The notes under the pieces were generated by a model. That model did no database searches and had not been told where the DNA came from. It saw nothing but the letters and a program-made list of their open reading frames with translations. From a virus, in IMG/VR virus record IMGVR_UViG_3300031251_000979, positions 1 to 46,991 of that record: a stretch of 46,991 nucleotides of DNA, one strand, 5' to 3'. The translations under genes and the position numbers were made by a program. This document shows, piece after piece, positions 1 through 8,010 of the stretch; the stretch's first letter is position 1, and every line of letters begins with the position of its first letter.

Positions 1-1062
1 ATCATCGGGCTTCTCCCCATTCATCGCAATGTCAGCATCGTCCTTTGCATCGACGACCTGCGGATTGTAATTGTTAACCCGCTCGTTGAACTGAACCTTG
101 ATAATGTTCTTGGACTGGCTGTTCGGCTTTATCGTTATTACGACCGGGTCGCTGGTCTCCGCACTGGATATAGACGACGAGGACGCGCCTTGGTTTGGCA
201 GAATGTCGTCGTCACCGATGCTGTAGAGCGGCTGAGTTGGGGGGCTGTAGGTAACGCCGTTTCCCGTGATCGATTGATCGCCATACGGAACGACGGTGAG
301 CTTTGCACCATCCCACACCAACTCGCTGTTGGTGATCTCCATCATGTCCTGCATGTGCTGACTGGCGGTTTGCGCCGTCAGATAGGCAGGGCTGATGAAG
401 ATGCTGGCAGCTTTGCAATAGTTGAACCATTGCGTGAGCGATGTATCGAGGCGACTTTCGGGGAAGCCAAGCCCGTAATACGGATTCGTCAGGTAATCGA
501 GGAAGTGATCCTTCGGATGTGCGTCAATCCAACCAGACGCTGCGCCATGGATCGCAAAGGTGGTTTCGACTGTGATATTGGGAAACAGATTGGACGAACC
601 GAGTTGCATCGGTCCTGCCGCCATATAGCCGAGCCCCCGAAAGGTATCTGCGTCTGCCGGATGCTTGGAAGTGAGATAGCTCCACGCCGATTGCGAATAC
701 GACCCCGTAAAAGCCGTAAGGTTTTTGCTCGAAAGCTGAAACTGCGTGCCGTCCGTATCCCAGCAAGTCGGGCCAATTGCGCTGACCGGGCCTTCACAGA
801 CGCCGCCCGCGACGGCTGCGGAGTAAGTGTAAGTGGTCCCGCCACCTTTGCCGCCGCCTTTACCGCCTGTGAGCGGGCCGCCCTTGCCGCCCTGGGAGTG
901 CGCTTGCGATTTAAAATCACCTACCCAGATCAGATTCCACGGCAACCGACGCTGGCCAGCCCCAAAAGGCCTGACCAATCCATATACGGCCGTGTTGACG
1001 CGAAGCGCTGTCTCGGGCTTGGGTTGATTGACCCGAGACGCGCCGCCACCGAAAATGGACAT
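1..1062 (-). CDS. Phage tail-tip / host-specificity protein, N-terminal 354 residues (gene cut by the window edge)
   Basis: An open frame runs from an ATG at 1062 to the left edge without a stop, so the C-terminus is missing. The protein starts MSIFGGGASRVNQPKPE. Near residues 60-80 it has a Gly/Lys-rich stretch followed by TYTYSAAVAGGVCEGP, the pattern seen at the start of lambda gpJ-like and GTA gp15-like tail proteins. Further on are residues resembling the phage-tail_3 type (ERVNNYNPQVVDAKD). Such proteins sit at the tail tip, bind the receptor and can be over 1000 residues long. The start codon follows directly after the TAG stop of the NlpC/P60 gene, with GGTGG just upstream. It is the last tail gene visible, which fits the usual GTA/lambda order. 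Family assignment is by recognition of motifs, not by a search. Confidence 0.85.
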   Translation of the reverse strand, partial: MSIFGGGASRVNQPKPETALRVNTAVYGLVRPFGAGQRRLPWNLIWVGDFKSQAHSQGGKGGPLTGGKGGGKGGGTTYTYSAAVAGGVCEGPVSAIGPTCWDTDGTQFQLSSKNLTAFTGSYSQSAWSYLTSKHPADADTFRGLGYMAAGPMQLGSSNLFPNITVETTFAIHGAASGWIDAHPKDHFLDYLTNPYYGLGFPESRLDTSLTQWFNYCKAASIFISPAYLTAQTASQHMQDMMEITNSELVWDGAKLTVVPYGDQSITGNGVTYSPPTQPLYSIGDDDILPNQGASSSSISSAETSDPVVITIKPNSQSKNIIKVQFNERVNNYNPQVVDAKDDADIAMNGEKPDD

Positions 1063-1503
1063 CTACCACCTGGAAAAGAATATCGGCGTTCTGTTGGCGA
1101 GCCTTCCGCCATTCTCGTAGCCGAGGATCACCTCGCCGGCCTCGACATCGGCATGGATGATGTTGGGTCGATCCAACATGATGGCGACGTGGCTATAAGT
1201 GCGGCCAAACTTCCACAGTGCGAGATCGGCTGGTTTGGGATTACTGGTCTCACGCGCAAAGCGCCGCACGATTTCGAGCAGCTTGTCCTCATCGCGATGC
1301 AGAAACCAATCGCTTGGGTATTTCGGTGCTTCTCTATAGAGCGCGGCATCGATCAGCTTAACCTCGCGGTAGACACAGAACGCGAACTGGGCGCAATCCA
1401 CGCCACCGTTCTTGCCCTTCACGCGGCCACAATCGGCAAACGGCGTGCCCAGCCATTCGTAGGCCACGCGAATAACCTCTGCCCTGCCCTCTGCCTCGGT
1501 CAT
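1063..1503 (-). CDS. NlpC/P60 family cell-wall peptidase, tail-associated
   Basis: 146 residues. It has the papain-like NlpC/P60 triad in order: Cys37 in GVDCAQF, His105 in YSHVAIML, and His117 in NIIHAD. Members of this family in siphophage tails (lambda gpK, RcGTA gp14) are thought to cut peptidoglycan cross-bridges as the tail penetrates the cell. The start overlaps the stop of the DUF2163 gene by ATGA, and the stop abuts the start of the tail-tip gene, so it is translated as part of the tail operon. It has no signal peptide, as expected for a virion part. It could also be described as a tail assembly protein. Confidence 0.9.
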   Translation of the reverse strand: MTEAEGRAEVIRVAYEWLGTPFADCGRVKGKNGGVDCAQFAFCVYREVKLIDAALYREAPKYPSDWFLHRDEDKLLEIVRRFARETSNPKPADLALWKFGRTYSHVAIMLDRPNIIHADVEAGEVILGYENGGRLANRTPIFFSRW

Positions 1504-2450
1504 ATCGCGGTCTCCGGGGCTGGGATCGTGCGCTCGCCGCCGAAGTTCAGTCCGTTGCCGAATAAGTTGCAGGTCGCCTTAAGCTTGTCGCACCCGGCGT
1601 AGGCAATGAAGGTATCGCCTTCCTCTATGGGATAGAAGAACGGCGCGATCAGCTTGTAAGTGCCGGGGCTCCCAACGGTGGCACTGCGCACCGTGCGCCC
1701 ATACCCGGCGTTCTGTCCGCTCGTCATCACGATGCGCCCCAGCGCGAGCGTTCCACTGCCCGGCGGTGCCAACACACTCGACTTTATGATTCCTTGCGTA
1801 CTTCCGGCTTCGATCTCGCCAGTGACCGAGAAACTGTCCTTGTTCAAGGTGCAGGCCACGTCATAGAGCGTTTTGCGGCAGCCGGCCTGATAGACATTTC
1901 TCGGCATCTGCCGGTTGAACCTGTCCATCAGACTATTGACCGAGAACGCAATCGTGGTCTCGCCCAGATCGATCTCAGCCATCTCGCCCGCGAACATTGT
2001 CACGACGCCAGTGGGCGAAAGGTATTGCGGGTACTCCCCGCCGGTCGGCCACGCCGGAAACACGGCGGTATCGACCTGCACGTCACATCCGTTGAGCGCA
2101 CCACCGCGCAGCGCGAGCAGAATAGGTACGTCGCCGATCCTGAGTGGCCATTCCTGATCGGTGTAGGGATCGATACTTCTGACACCCATCAGGAACTGCC
2201 AGGTATCGACATCGGTGCCACATGACCAATGGCCTTGCGCGTCATCGTCATCGATCTGGATGAAGTCCGCGCCTTTCGCGTCCCACGTCGTAGCGGGCGA
2301 AGGAATCTTCACAGGCCACAGATTGTCCGCCCAGCGGATCACACCACCGACCTTGGGTGTGAGCGTGTAAAGATCGCACTCGACAAAATGATCGGTCAGC
2401 AATAGCTGAGCCGTCGCGCCGGGCGATGTCTCGTACCAAGGCGTTTTCAT
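1500..2450 (-). CDS. Distal tail hub protein, DUF2163 / BR0599 type
   Basis: 316 residues, starting at MKTPWYETS (position 2450), two bases after the stop of the upstream gene. The frame stays open to 2621, but that extension overlaps the neighbour and looks non-coding. Four cysteines lie in the C-terminal half: AGCRKTLYDVACTLN and AGCDKLKATCN. In RcGTA gp13 and lambda gpL, cysteines in this part hold an iron-sulfur cluster, so the same is likely here. The protein would form the hub between the distal tail ring and the tip protein. It lies between the DUF2460 gene and the NlpC/P60 gene as in gene transfer agents, except that a tail-fibre gene has been added upstream. Confidence 0.85.
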   Translation of the reverse strand: MKTPWYETSPGATAQLLLTDHFVECDLYTLTPKVGGVIRWADNLWPVKIPSPATTWDAKGADFIQIDDDDAQGHWSCGTDVDTWQFLMGVRSIDPYTDQEWPLRIGDVPILLALRGGALNGCDVQVDTAVFPAWPTGGEYPQYLSPTGVVTMFAGEMAEIDLGETTIAFSVNSLMDRFNRQMPRNVYQAGCRKTLYDVACTLNKDSFSVTGEIEAGSTQGIIKSSVLAPPGSGTLALGRIVMTSGQNAGYGRTVRSATVGSPGTYKLIAPFFYPIEEGDTFIAYAGCDKLKATCNLFGNGLNFGGERTIPAPETAI

Positions 2451-2452
2451 GA

Positions 2453-2989
2453 TCAAATGCGATAGCTGATGGTCAGGAATAACTGCGACGTATCCGTGAA
2501 ATCGGTGTCGGCTATAGCTGCGATGCCGCCAGCCGATAGATTGGTCAGATTGATCAGGCTCGTGGATGGTTCCAACCATCCTGCCGGACTGGAGATGCCG
2601 GAGCCCATCGCAAACACCCAAACATTCGCGATGGAAAAAGGTGGTCCATTTAGCGCGAAGGGCAACCCGGTGATTTTGGCCGATCCTGTCGAACTTCCCT
2701 TGCTGGTGAGATTGATGTTGATTTCGGCAAGAATCCGATTTCCGATTTTGGTGTAAGAAGCGCTCCTAGATGAATATGTGAGGCCAACAGCACTGCCGCT
2801 GAATTCCAAAGCGGGCGTGAACGTTCCCTCTTCATATCCATAAACAACGACATGACCGCCAGCGGTCGCTCCGTCACCGACAGCCAAACCCTTTCTAGCC
2901 GTGTCATAGATCAGTTCTCCCACGGCTGGCGTCATCGCCCCGATCTGGGAGGTCGTGCCGCGCCGAAGCTGCCTCTGTATCGTCGTCAT
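2453..2989 (-). CDS. Small tail-fibre-like protein with Mtd-type N-terminus
   Basis: 178 residues. The N-terminus (QLRRGTTSQIG, GELIYDT, GLAVGDG) matches the short repeat-like head found in major tropism determinant and many tail-fibre proteins, which docks the fibre on the tail. The middle (EEGTFTPALEFSGS, SYTKIGNRI) resembles the Gly/Thr-rich shaft or tip segments of phage fibres. The gene overlaps the DUF2460 stop by ATGA. It stands between DUF2460 and DUF2163, where GTA-like clusters normally have nothing, so it is probably an exchangeable adhesin acquired by the phage. The role in adsorption is inferred. Confidence 0.6.
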   Translation of the reverse strand: MTTIQRQLRRGTTSQIGAMTPAVGELIYDTARKGLAVGDGATAGGHVVVYGYEEGTFTPALEFSGSAVGLTYSSRSASYTKIGNRILAEININLTSKGSSTGSAKITGLPFALNGPPFSIANVWVFAMGSGISSPAGWLEPSTSLINLTNLSAGGIAAIADTDFTDTSQLFLTISYRI

Positions 2990-3705
2990 GCGTTTGGTCT
3001 CGCCGTGGTGAAGGTGAGCTGTTGGACTTCGTAGATATTGGGTAGGTCTCTATCGAACTCGGCGTCGTCTTCATCGAACTGACACAGCCAGCCGAACTTG
3101 CCATCCCAGGAAATCGTGGCGCCTTCCGATGGTGGTGACGCGAACTGCAATGAACCGGAAGCAAAGACCGTGACATCGACTTCAACGCCATCCACATAGA
3201 AATGCGTCAAGGAAATTCCGCCGTCGTCATCGATCAGATCGACGGGATCGGCGACACTGCCAGCATCGTCAACGACCGTGACACTGTCGGTCACAAGCCC
3301 GCAATCGACGATAGTCCCGGCATCATCGACGTTCGTCAGAACGGCCGTAACCGGTTCGAAAAACCCACCAACAGAACGCATGGCCTGCCAAATGTTTCGA
3401 ACACCATCTCCGATGCCGATGAGTTGGTTCGTAACCGTGCAATCGTCCTTATCGACGAAAACGAATAATTGGCCTGGCGTCGTCATCACCGTGTTCCAGA
3501 AACCCTGGAATGTCTGCCATTCCTGATAGGTGCTGTTGCCGCGCAGAAACGCGAGGTCTACCTCATACTGGTAGAGCGGATAGGGCCAGACCGGCTGCGC
3601 GAACCGTCTGCCGGTGCGCGACTGCAGCCTCGTCGTCTGAACCGACGACGTGCGCTTGGTCTGCACCAGGCCCGGAAGGCTTGGAAACATCGGGAAATCG
3701 GGCAT
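2986..3705 (-). CDS. Distal tail protein, DUF2460 (TIGR02217) family
   Basis: 239 residues. The start (MPDFPMFPSLPGLVQTKRTSS) and the segments PYPLYQYEVDLAFLRG and TPGQLFVFVDKDD are typical of DUF2460 proteins (RcGTA gp12, distal tail ring). Unusually, residues about 120-165 hold several Asp/Val-rich segments with a repeated VDDAG or NVDDAG motif (three copies: NVDDAGT, VVDDAGS and a degenerate DLIDDDGG). This looks like a small internal repeat extension. The gene follows the tape measure by nine bases and overlaps the fibre gene start. Function by family is assembly of the ring that joins tail tube to hub. Confidence 0.85.
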   Translation of the reverse strand: MPDFPMFPSLPGLVQTKRTSSVQTTRLQSRTGRRFAQPVWPYPLYQYEVDLAFLRGNSTYQEWQTFQGFWNTVMTTPGQLFVFVDKDDCTVTNQLIGIGDGVRNIWQAMRSVGGFFEPVTAVLTNVDDAGTIVDCGLVTDSVTVVDDAGSVADPVDLIDDDGGISLTHFYVDGVEVDVTVFASGSLQFASPPSEGATISWDGKFGWLCQFDEDDAEFDRDLPNIYEVQQLTFTTARPNA

Positions 3706-3714
3706 GGAGAAATC

Positions 3715-6700
3715 TCAATAAGCGCCGCGGGAGGACGGGTTCAGAGCCATATAGTTGCCGTAAGCCTTGGCCATTTGTTTCAGCGTGCGGCGGTTCTTGA
3801 GGACTTTCGCCACGCTCTTTCCGTCCAGTGCCCTGACCTGAGGTGCCCAGATCGGGGCTGGCATTTGCCCGGATTGTCCCGGACCGCCGCTTCCGCCCAG
3901 CGAAAGCTTTCCGGCCCGAATGTCATCGGAGAAGGTACGAGGCACGATGATTTCACCGGCATGGACATTGGCCTGCATGTCCTTCGGCACATATGAGGTG
4001 CCAACGTCGAATGATGTCAGCGTGTCGAACGCTGCAACGGCCGCGAACGCAGCGCCCGCAGCGACAGGCGCCAAAATCCACCCAACATAGGGAATTTGAG
4101 CAACCGACTGATACGTGCCAGCCGCAGCCTTGTACGCATCGTTCATGATCTGCGCGGAACCGGCTGCTACATCTTTGGCTGATCCAACACTCATCGCTGC
4201 ATCGTGTGCAGTACCGCGCGCGGCGTCCCCTGCAGCTGAAGCACTCGTCATTGCCAATTCCGTCATGATCCAGTTTTCCAAACGCTGGAGACCGTTCATG
4301 ATAAAATCAGTAAGCATCTGGGCGAGACCCTGCCGAACAGCCTGACCCAATGTCTCTTGGCCAGAAAGCATGCCACGAATCATCGTATTGAAACCGCTGG
4401 TAATCGGACGAAATTGCTTTTCGTACTCTTTGGTCAGGCGGTCGATTTCCTGACTCTGCTTATTGACTGAATTGTGCTGCAGTTTGTCTATCTCGTTGAA
4501 CAGCCATTGGTAGATGCTAAGAATTTTCTGCGCGTCTTCGTCATACACCTGCACGTTGTCAGCGTTCGCTTGCTGATGTGCTTTGAGCGCCGCTATTTCA
4601 AGATCGGCTTCGTGCCCGTAGCGATCGACCAGAACTTGCAATTCCTGATCGGCAGAAATCTGCCTATCTGCTACCTGTTGGTCGAGGTCTCTTTTTTTGT
4701 TTTCGAGAGCTGAGCGACCGCGCTGATTGTCAGCATCAACGCCGCGCTGAAGAATGCGTTCAACCTTTGTCGCGGTTTGCTCGATATCCTGCAGCCAAGC
4801 TCGGTCTGCATCTTTCTGAGCTTGCGCCGCTTTATCGGCAGCCTGCTTCGCCACCTCTGCGCGCTGGTCCCCAGCCGTTCTCAGTTCGGAATTTAGCTTT
4901 GCCTGCGCCTGTTTGTATTCGGACGATTCCGTCCCAAACAGTTCCTTGGCCTTCGCAACCTCTTCTTGCGCAATCTGAATTCTCTGCGCCGAACCCGACT
5001 TTAAAGCAGCGGACTTTTCTTGTTCGGTTTGCTGGAAACTGCGGTATGCCTCTTCATTGTCGGATTTTTGAAGTGCGGCTTGATCTTTTGAAAGGGCGGC
5101 ATTGATATCAGACTGTGCCGTCGGATTTCCTTTGTTGAGAGCAAGCCCCTTCTCAAGGTCCGATATTTCCTTTGTCAGCTTCTCGCGCTGCGTCAGGCGG
5201 TCATTCACCTTGTCGGCGAGATCTATCGCCTCAATCGCCGGCTTGTTATTGCCCTGCGTCTGTATCGACCGGAGACGGGTAAGTTGATCTTCGGCCTGCT
5301 TTAACTGGCCTTCAAGGAATGGGTCGCGGACCGTCGAGCCCATCGCGCCAGTGAGCTGCTCCTTAATCCTTTGGATCTTTTGTTCGGTATCATAAATCTG
5401 ATCGCCGACCGATTTTATGTAAACGCCGGACTGCGCGGAGAGTTGTTTCAAAATCTCTGTGACAGCTTGTGCTTCCTGGCCGGTCGCAATCAGGTTCTGA
5501 ATGTGGGCATATTGCTCAGGAGCGAGATTTAGCAACTCACTGTTCATTTTCTTAAAGCCGGATTCAGTCAAATCCGTAAGGCCAAGCGCCAGCTTTCCTA
5601 CCGCCTCACCTGCTTTGTCGCCCATATCGCGGAAAGCAGGAAGAAGTTGCCCTGTCTCATTCGCAAGCGCCGCGCTAATCTGCGCATGCGCAGCGACGAA
5701 CTGCATGAAGCCGTCCGCAGCAGCATGCGTAACATTGGGGAGATTCCGTAGCTCTTGCTGATTGGCGCGAATTGCTTCGCTAGAGTATTCGGCCCCCCGT
5801 CCTGTTGTTTTGAACGCCTCGGTCAAATTATCGAGATCTTTCTGAGCCTCCAATGTCTCGTAGAGGAGGTAGCCCAGACCGGCGGTCATAGCCGCGGCTG
5901 CGCCGACAGAAGCCATCATCGATAGAGACAGATGCCCGAACGCCTCACCAGCGACCATTAATTCGCCGGGAATGCGGGTGTACTGTCCCGTGACAAGCGC
6001 GTGGGAGAGGACTACGGCAGAGCGGGAGAGCCGCGATGTCGATATAGTAACGGTGTCGGCCGCAACGCCAAACCCTCGCAAGCCTTCGCCCAAGGCGCGA
6101 GCCGCCTGAGCTTCAGTAGTCATTGCAAGGCGAACGTCCTTGGCGAGGGCGGCTTGCGTCACCTGCGGAGCTAGAGCCGCTTCAAAAGCCGCAGCGCTCG
6201 AAGCAGCCGACGCGAATTCTGTCTTCACCCCGGCATAGGAGTTCGCGATGCTCTGTCCAAGAGTGGCATTTTTCGCTGACAACACTTCTGCCGCGGCCAA
6301 CTTCTCTATTTCGGCGGCAACAGCAGCCGTGTCACGCCGCGCCGCATCAAACCCAGCGCTAGACGAGAGGGCAGACGTAAATGCTTTAGCACTTTGAGAA
6401 GCTGACTTAAGATTTCGATCAAGATCTAGCGAAGCGTCTATGCCACCCTGGAGACTGTCGAATGTGACTGCCCCTAGAGCGGTCGCAGTCGAAGCTATTG
6501 ACTTCCCCATTTGTTCGGCAGCCGTACCGACACCAAGCATCTCAGGAGTAATTTTTGAAAGATCGCCCCCCACCTGCTTAAGCGCATTGCTCATCGCAGA
6601 CGCCGAGACGTTGGTCTGCGTAGCCATGCCATTGATCGCCGCTGAGGCTTCTGCCGTCGACGCCTTCAGGCTCGCGTCGAGCGATCCGGTGATCTTGATT

Positions 6701-6720
6701 TCGACCGTGCCGTCAGACAT
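3715..6720 (-). CDS. Tail tape measure protein
   Basis: 1001 residues, the longest gene in the window. It is Ala/Gln/Ser-rich, with long predicted coiled-coil runs at about residues 440-560 (QIYDTEQKIQRIKEQL and so on) and 580-760. It has two hydrophobic stretches, near 260-285 (MMASVGAAAAMTAGLGYLLY) and near 895-920 (PYVGWILAPVAAGAAF), which may insert into the host membrane during DNA ejection. At about 0.15 nm per residue it would set a tail near 150 nm, meaning a siphovirus. RBS AAGGAC lies six bases before the ATG. Immediately upstream the operon is interrupted by the opposite-strand lipoprotein gene. Confidence 0.93.
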   Translation of the reverse strand: MSDGTVEIKITGSLDASLKASTAEASAAINGMATQTNVSASAMSNALKQVGGDLSKITPEMLGVGTAAEQMGKSIASTATALGAVTFDSLQGGIDASLDLDRNLKSASQSAKAFTSALSSSAGFDAARRDTAAVAAEIEKLAAAEVLSAKNATLGQSIANSYAGVKTEFASAASSAAAFEAALAPQVTQAALAKDVRLAMTTEAQAARALGEGLRGFGVAADTVTISTSRLSRSAVVLSHALVTGQYTRIPGELMVAGEAFGHLSLSMMASVGAAAAMTAGLGYLLYETLEAQKDLDNLTEAFKTTGRGAEYSSEAIRANQQELRNLPNVTHAAADGFMQFVAAHAQISAALANETGQLLPAFRDMGDKAGEAVGKLALGLTDLTESGFKKMNSELLNLAPEQYAHIQNLIATGQEAQAVTEILKQLSAQSGVYIKSVGDQIYDTEQKIQRIKEQLTGAMGSTVRDPFLEGQLKQAEDQLTRLRSIQTQGNNKPAIEAIDLADKVNDRLTQREKLTKEISDLEKGLALNKGNPTAQSDINAALSKDQAALQKSDNEEAYRSFQQTEQEKSAALKSGSAQRIQIAQEEVAKAKELFGTESSEYKQAQAKLNSELRTAGDQRAEVAKQAADKAAQAQKDADRAWLQDIEQTATKVERILQRGVDADNQRGRSALENKKRDLDQQVADRQISADQELQVLVDRYGHEADLEIAALKAHQQANADNVQVYDEDAQKILSIYQWLFNEIDKLQHNSVNKQSQEIDRLTKEYEKQFRPITSGFNTMIRGMLSGQETLGQAVRQGLAQMLTDFIMNGLQRLENWIMTELAMTSASAAGDAARGTAHDAAMSVGSAKDVAAGSAQIMNDAYKAAAGTYQSVAQIPYVGWILAPVAAGAAFAAVAAFDTLTSFDVGTSYVPKDMQANVHAGEIIVPRTFSDDIRAGKLSLGGSGGPGQSGQMPAPIWAPQVRALDGKSVAKVLKNRRTLKQMAKAYGNYMALNPSSRGAY

Positions 6721-6766
6721 TTACCGGTCCTTACTCTTTGATTTTAAATAGATTTTTGACGATTGG

Positions 6767-6795
6767 TTGACATGCCGTGATTGCAACTCAACATT
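6767..6795 (+). promoter_or_regulatory. Possible promoter of the lone lipoprotein gene
   Basis: TTGACA at 6767-6772, and after 17 bases AACATT at 6790-6795. The -10 matches the consensus at only 3 of 6 positions. A second TTGACG lies at 6756-6761. It lies in the divergent gap between the tape measure start and the lipoprotein start, where the gene needs its own promoter. This is a guess from position and the good -35. Confidence 0.35.
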
Positions 6796-6822
6796 GGATT
6801 CAACCAACAGGGGAATCAGAGA

Positions 6823-7389
6823 ATGCTTAGACAAGCGGTTGCAGCGACCATTCTTGCCGCGTCATTGTTGTGCGGCTGCGCCACATCGAATGCGCCATCC
6901 GGTTTTCACAGAGGCGCGAGCGGCCAACTCGTCGAAAACATGCCCGCGGTGCAGACTGACAAATTCTCCCCGCAGATTACCGTGGTCGGGCTTTCGGATT
7001 TCGAAAACCCGTTCGGCGGCATCGCGAAGAAATGGTTTATTCGCAGCTTCATCGATAAGACAACGGGCGATGTTTCCAATCAACTCTATGTCTGGATCAC
7101 CTATGCGGGAGGCGGTTGGAATTTCTTTGACGCGGCCTCAGACGATACTGCTTCGCCACACGCAGTAGATGTTGTCGATAGGTCCGTCGATAATTGCGGC
7201 GAAATACTTTGCAGCTACACCGAAGATATCGTCATCGATCTGCCCAGCAGCCTGCTTGCGTCGCGCCCGAACGGGTTTGAAATGAAGGTGTCCGCCCGTA
7301 GCGGAGCATCGATCATTCTCAATGTCAGTAGAGAGATGGTTTTAAAACAACTCAAAGTGATCGCAGAGAATATTCCGCCAAAGGCTTAA
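6823..7389 (+). CDS. Phage-encoded lipoprotein (moron candidate) in reverse orientation inside the tail operon
   Basis: 188 residues. The start is chosen at ATG 6823 because it gives a clean lipoprotein signal: MLRQAVAATILAASLLCGC, with lipobox LLCGC and the modified Cys near residue 19. An upstream TTG (6781) would add 14 charged/polar residues ahead of it. The mature part has no family I recognise; it is moderately polar with two cysteines near DNCGEILCSY. It is the only plus-strand gene in the virion block and lies between the tail chaperone extension and the tape measure. Phage lipoproteins in such positions often act in superinfection exclusion or serum resistance during lysogeny; that role is inference. 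Its stop overlaps the stop of the converging chaperone frame (shared CTTAAG). Confidence 0.8.
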   Translation: MLRQAVAATILAASLLCGCATSNAPSGFHRGASGQLVENMPAVQTDKFSPQITVVGLSDFENPFGGIAKKWFIRSFIDKTTGDVSNQLYVWITYAGGGWNFFDAASDDTASPHAVDVVDRSVDNCGEILCSYTEDIVIDLPSSLLASRPNGFEMKVSARSGASIILNVSREMVLKQLKVIAENIPPKA

Positions 7390-8008
7390 GGCTCGAACTC
7401 CGGCGGCTCTTCGATCTTGGTCGGGAGGCCCTTTGGCGCAGGCCTATATTTGAAGTAGCCTGCAAGAAATTCTTCCGCTGGCGGGCGCTGCCGCAGTTCT
7501 TCATTTTGTGCCTTAAGCCGGTCGAAAGTCAGCGCGTCTTCCCAGTAGTCCGGCGTCCCGTTGAAGTAGCGGCAGGCGCGCGTGATGAGGCCGTCCCAGT
7601 CCGGTTCGGCCCTTTCGCTTCCCCCTTTGTGCCACCCTCCGGGGCGGCGTCGGAAGAAGCAATGGCGTTGAACAGTTGAGTTTGGGCGCGAACGACCAGA
7701 AACGCCATAAGCATTTCGATGGGGCCGACCTCCATGTCCAAAAACTCGTCGAACAAAAGATCTGGGTGCGCCTTACTGAGTCCGTGGTAAACAACCTCGC
7801 AAACCTGGTTGTATTGCTCGTTCGAGAGATTTACCGCCTTCTCACCGAAGTTCTCGCCCACCATCACGTTGAGCGCGTCTGTCAAAGACATGATCTGCCG
7901 GAAAATATGTCGCATCTGTCGTGGACCAAGAACTGGGATGGGCCAATTCTTCCCCGCGAGAATGACAAACGGCGTCTCTCTTGGATTAAACTTCGCAGGC
8001 TCTGTCAT
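7386..8008 (-). CDS. Tail assembly chaperone, long form made by -1 frameshift (gpGT-like)
   Basis: The frame 3' of the short chaperone continues without a stop to TAA at 7388-7386 if the ribosome slips back one base at A-AAG-GGG (7628-7622). The joined product would be 207 residues. The extension reads GSERAEPDWDGLITRACRYFNG, then PDYWEDALTFDRLKAQNEELRQ, ending EEPPEFEP. It looks like real coding: it has no stops, a balanced composition and an amphipathic helix. In lambda-like phages the analogous gpG/gpGT pair coats and folds the tape measure protein and is not part of the virion. The position, between the tail tube gene and the tape measure, is exactly as expected. The nucleotide span shown includes the one-base overlap of frames. 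Confidence 0.75.
7529..8008 (-). CDS. Tail assembly chaperone, short form (gpG-like)
   Basis: 159 residues from MTEPAKFNPRET at 8008; the frame is open further upstream to 8557, but that part overlaps two real genes. It stops at 7529 after a low-complexity Arg/Thr/Ala tail that is read only when no frameshift occurs. The core (ILAGKNWPIPVLGPRQMRHIFRQIMSL) resembles small tail-tube chaperones of siphophages. It is translated after a two-base gap from the preceding 130-residue gene. It is expected to be made in large excess over the frameshifted form. Confidence 0.75.
   Translation of the reverse strand: MTEPAKFNPRETPFVILAGKNWPIPVLGPRQMRHIFRQIMSLTDALNVMVGENFGEKAVNLSNEQYNQVCEVVYHGLSKAHPDLLFDEFLDMEVGPIEMLMAFLVVRAQTQLFNAIASSDAAPEGGTKGEAKGPNRTGTASSRAPAATSTGRRTTGKTR
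7622..7628 (-). promoter_or_regulatory. -1 ribosomal frameshift slippery site AAAGGGG
   Basis: Read on the minus strand in the chaperone frame the codons are ACA AAG GGG GAA, giving the X-XXY-YYZ heptamer A-AAG-GGG. A one-base slip places the ribosome in the frame that continues to 7386. Lambda uses GGGAAAG for the same purpose. I did not find an unmistakable downstream pseudoknot by eye. Confidence 0.7.
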
Positions 8009-8010
8009 GG

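Noticed and set aside
1063-1503. NlpC/P60 gene as the phage endolysin
   Set aside because: Its place between DUF2163 and tail-tip genes and the lack of a holin beside it match the tail-associated peptidase of GTA/lambda-type tails.
190-1602. Long plus-strand open frame of 470 codons across the tail-tip and NlpC/P60 genes
   Set aside because: It is antisense to two well-supported minus-strand genes, has no recognisable domain, and its composition (many Arg, Ala, Cys) is that of a shadow frame in GC-rich DNA.
2453-2989. Diversity-generating retroelement suggested by the Mtd-like head of the fibre
   Set aside because: No reverse transcriptase, template repeat or adenine-biased variable repeat was seen in the window.
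7513-7794. Minus-strand frame in the third phase of the chaperone region
   Set aside because: It is the +1 frame, not the -1 frame; its Arg/Pro/Leu-rich product is of shadow type. The -1 frame continues to 7386 and is the better extension.
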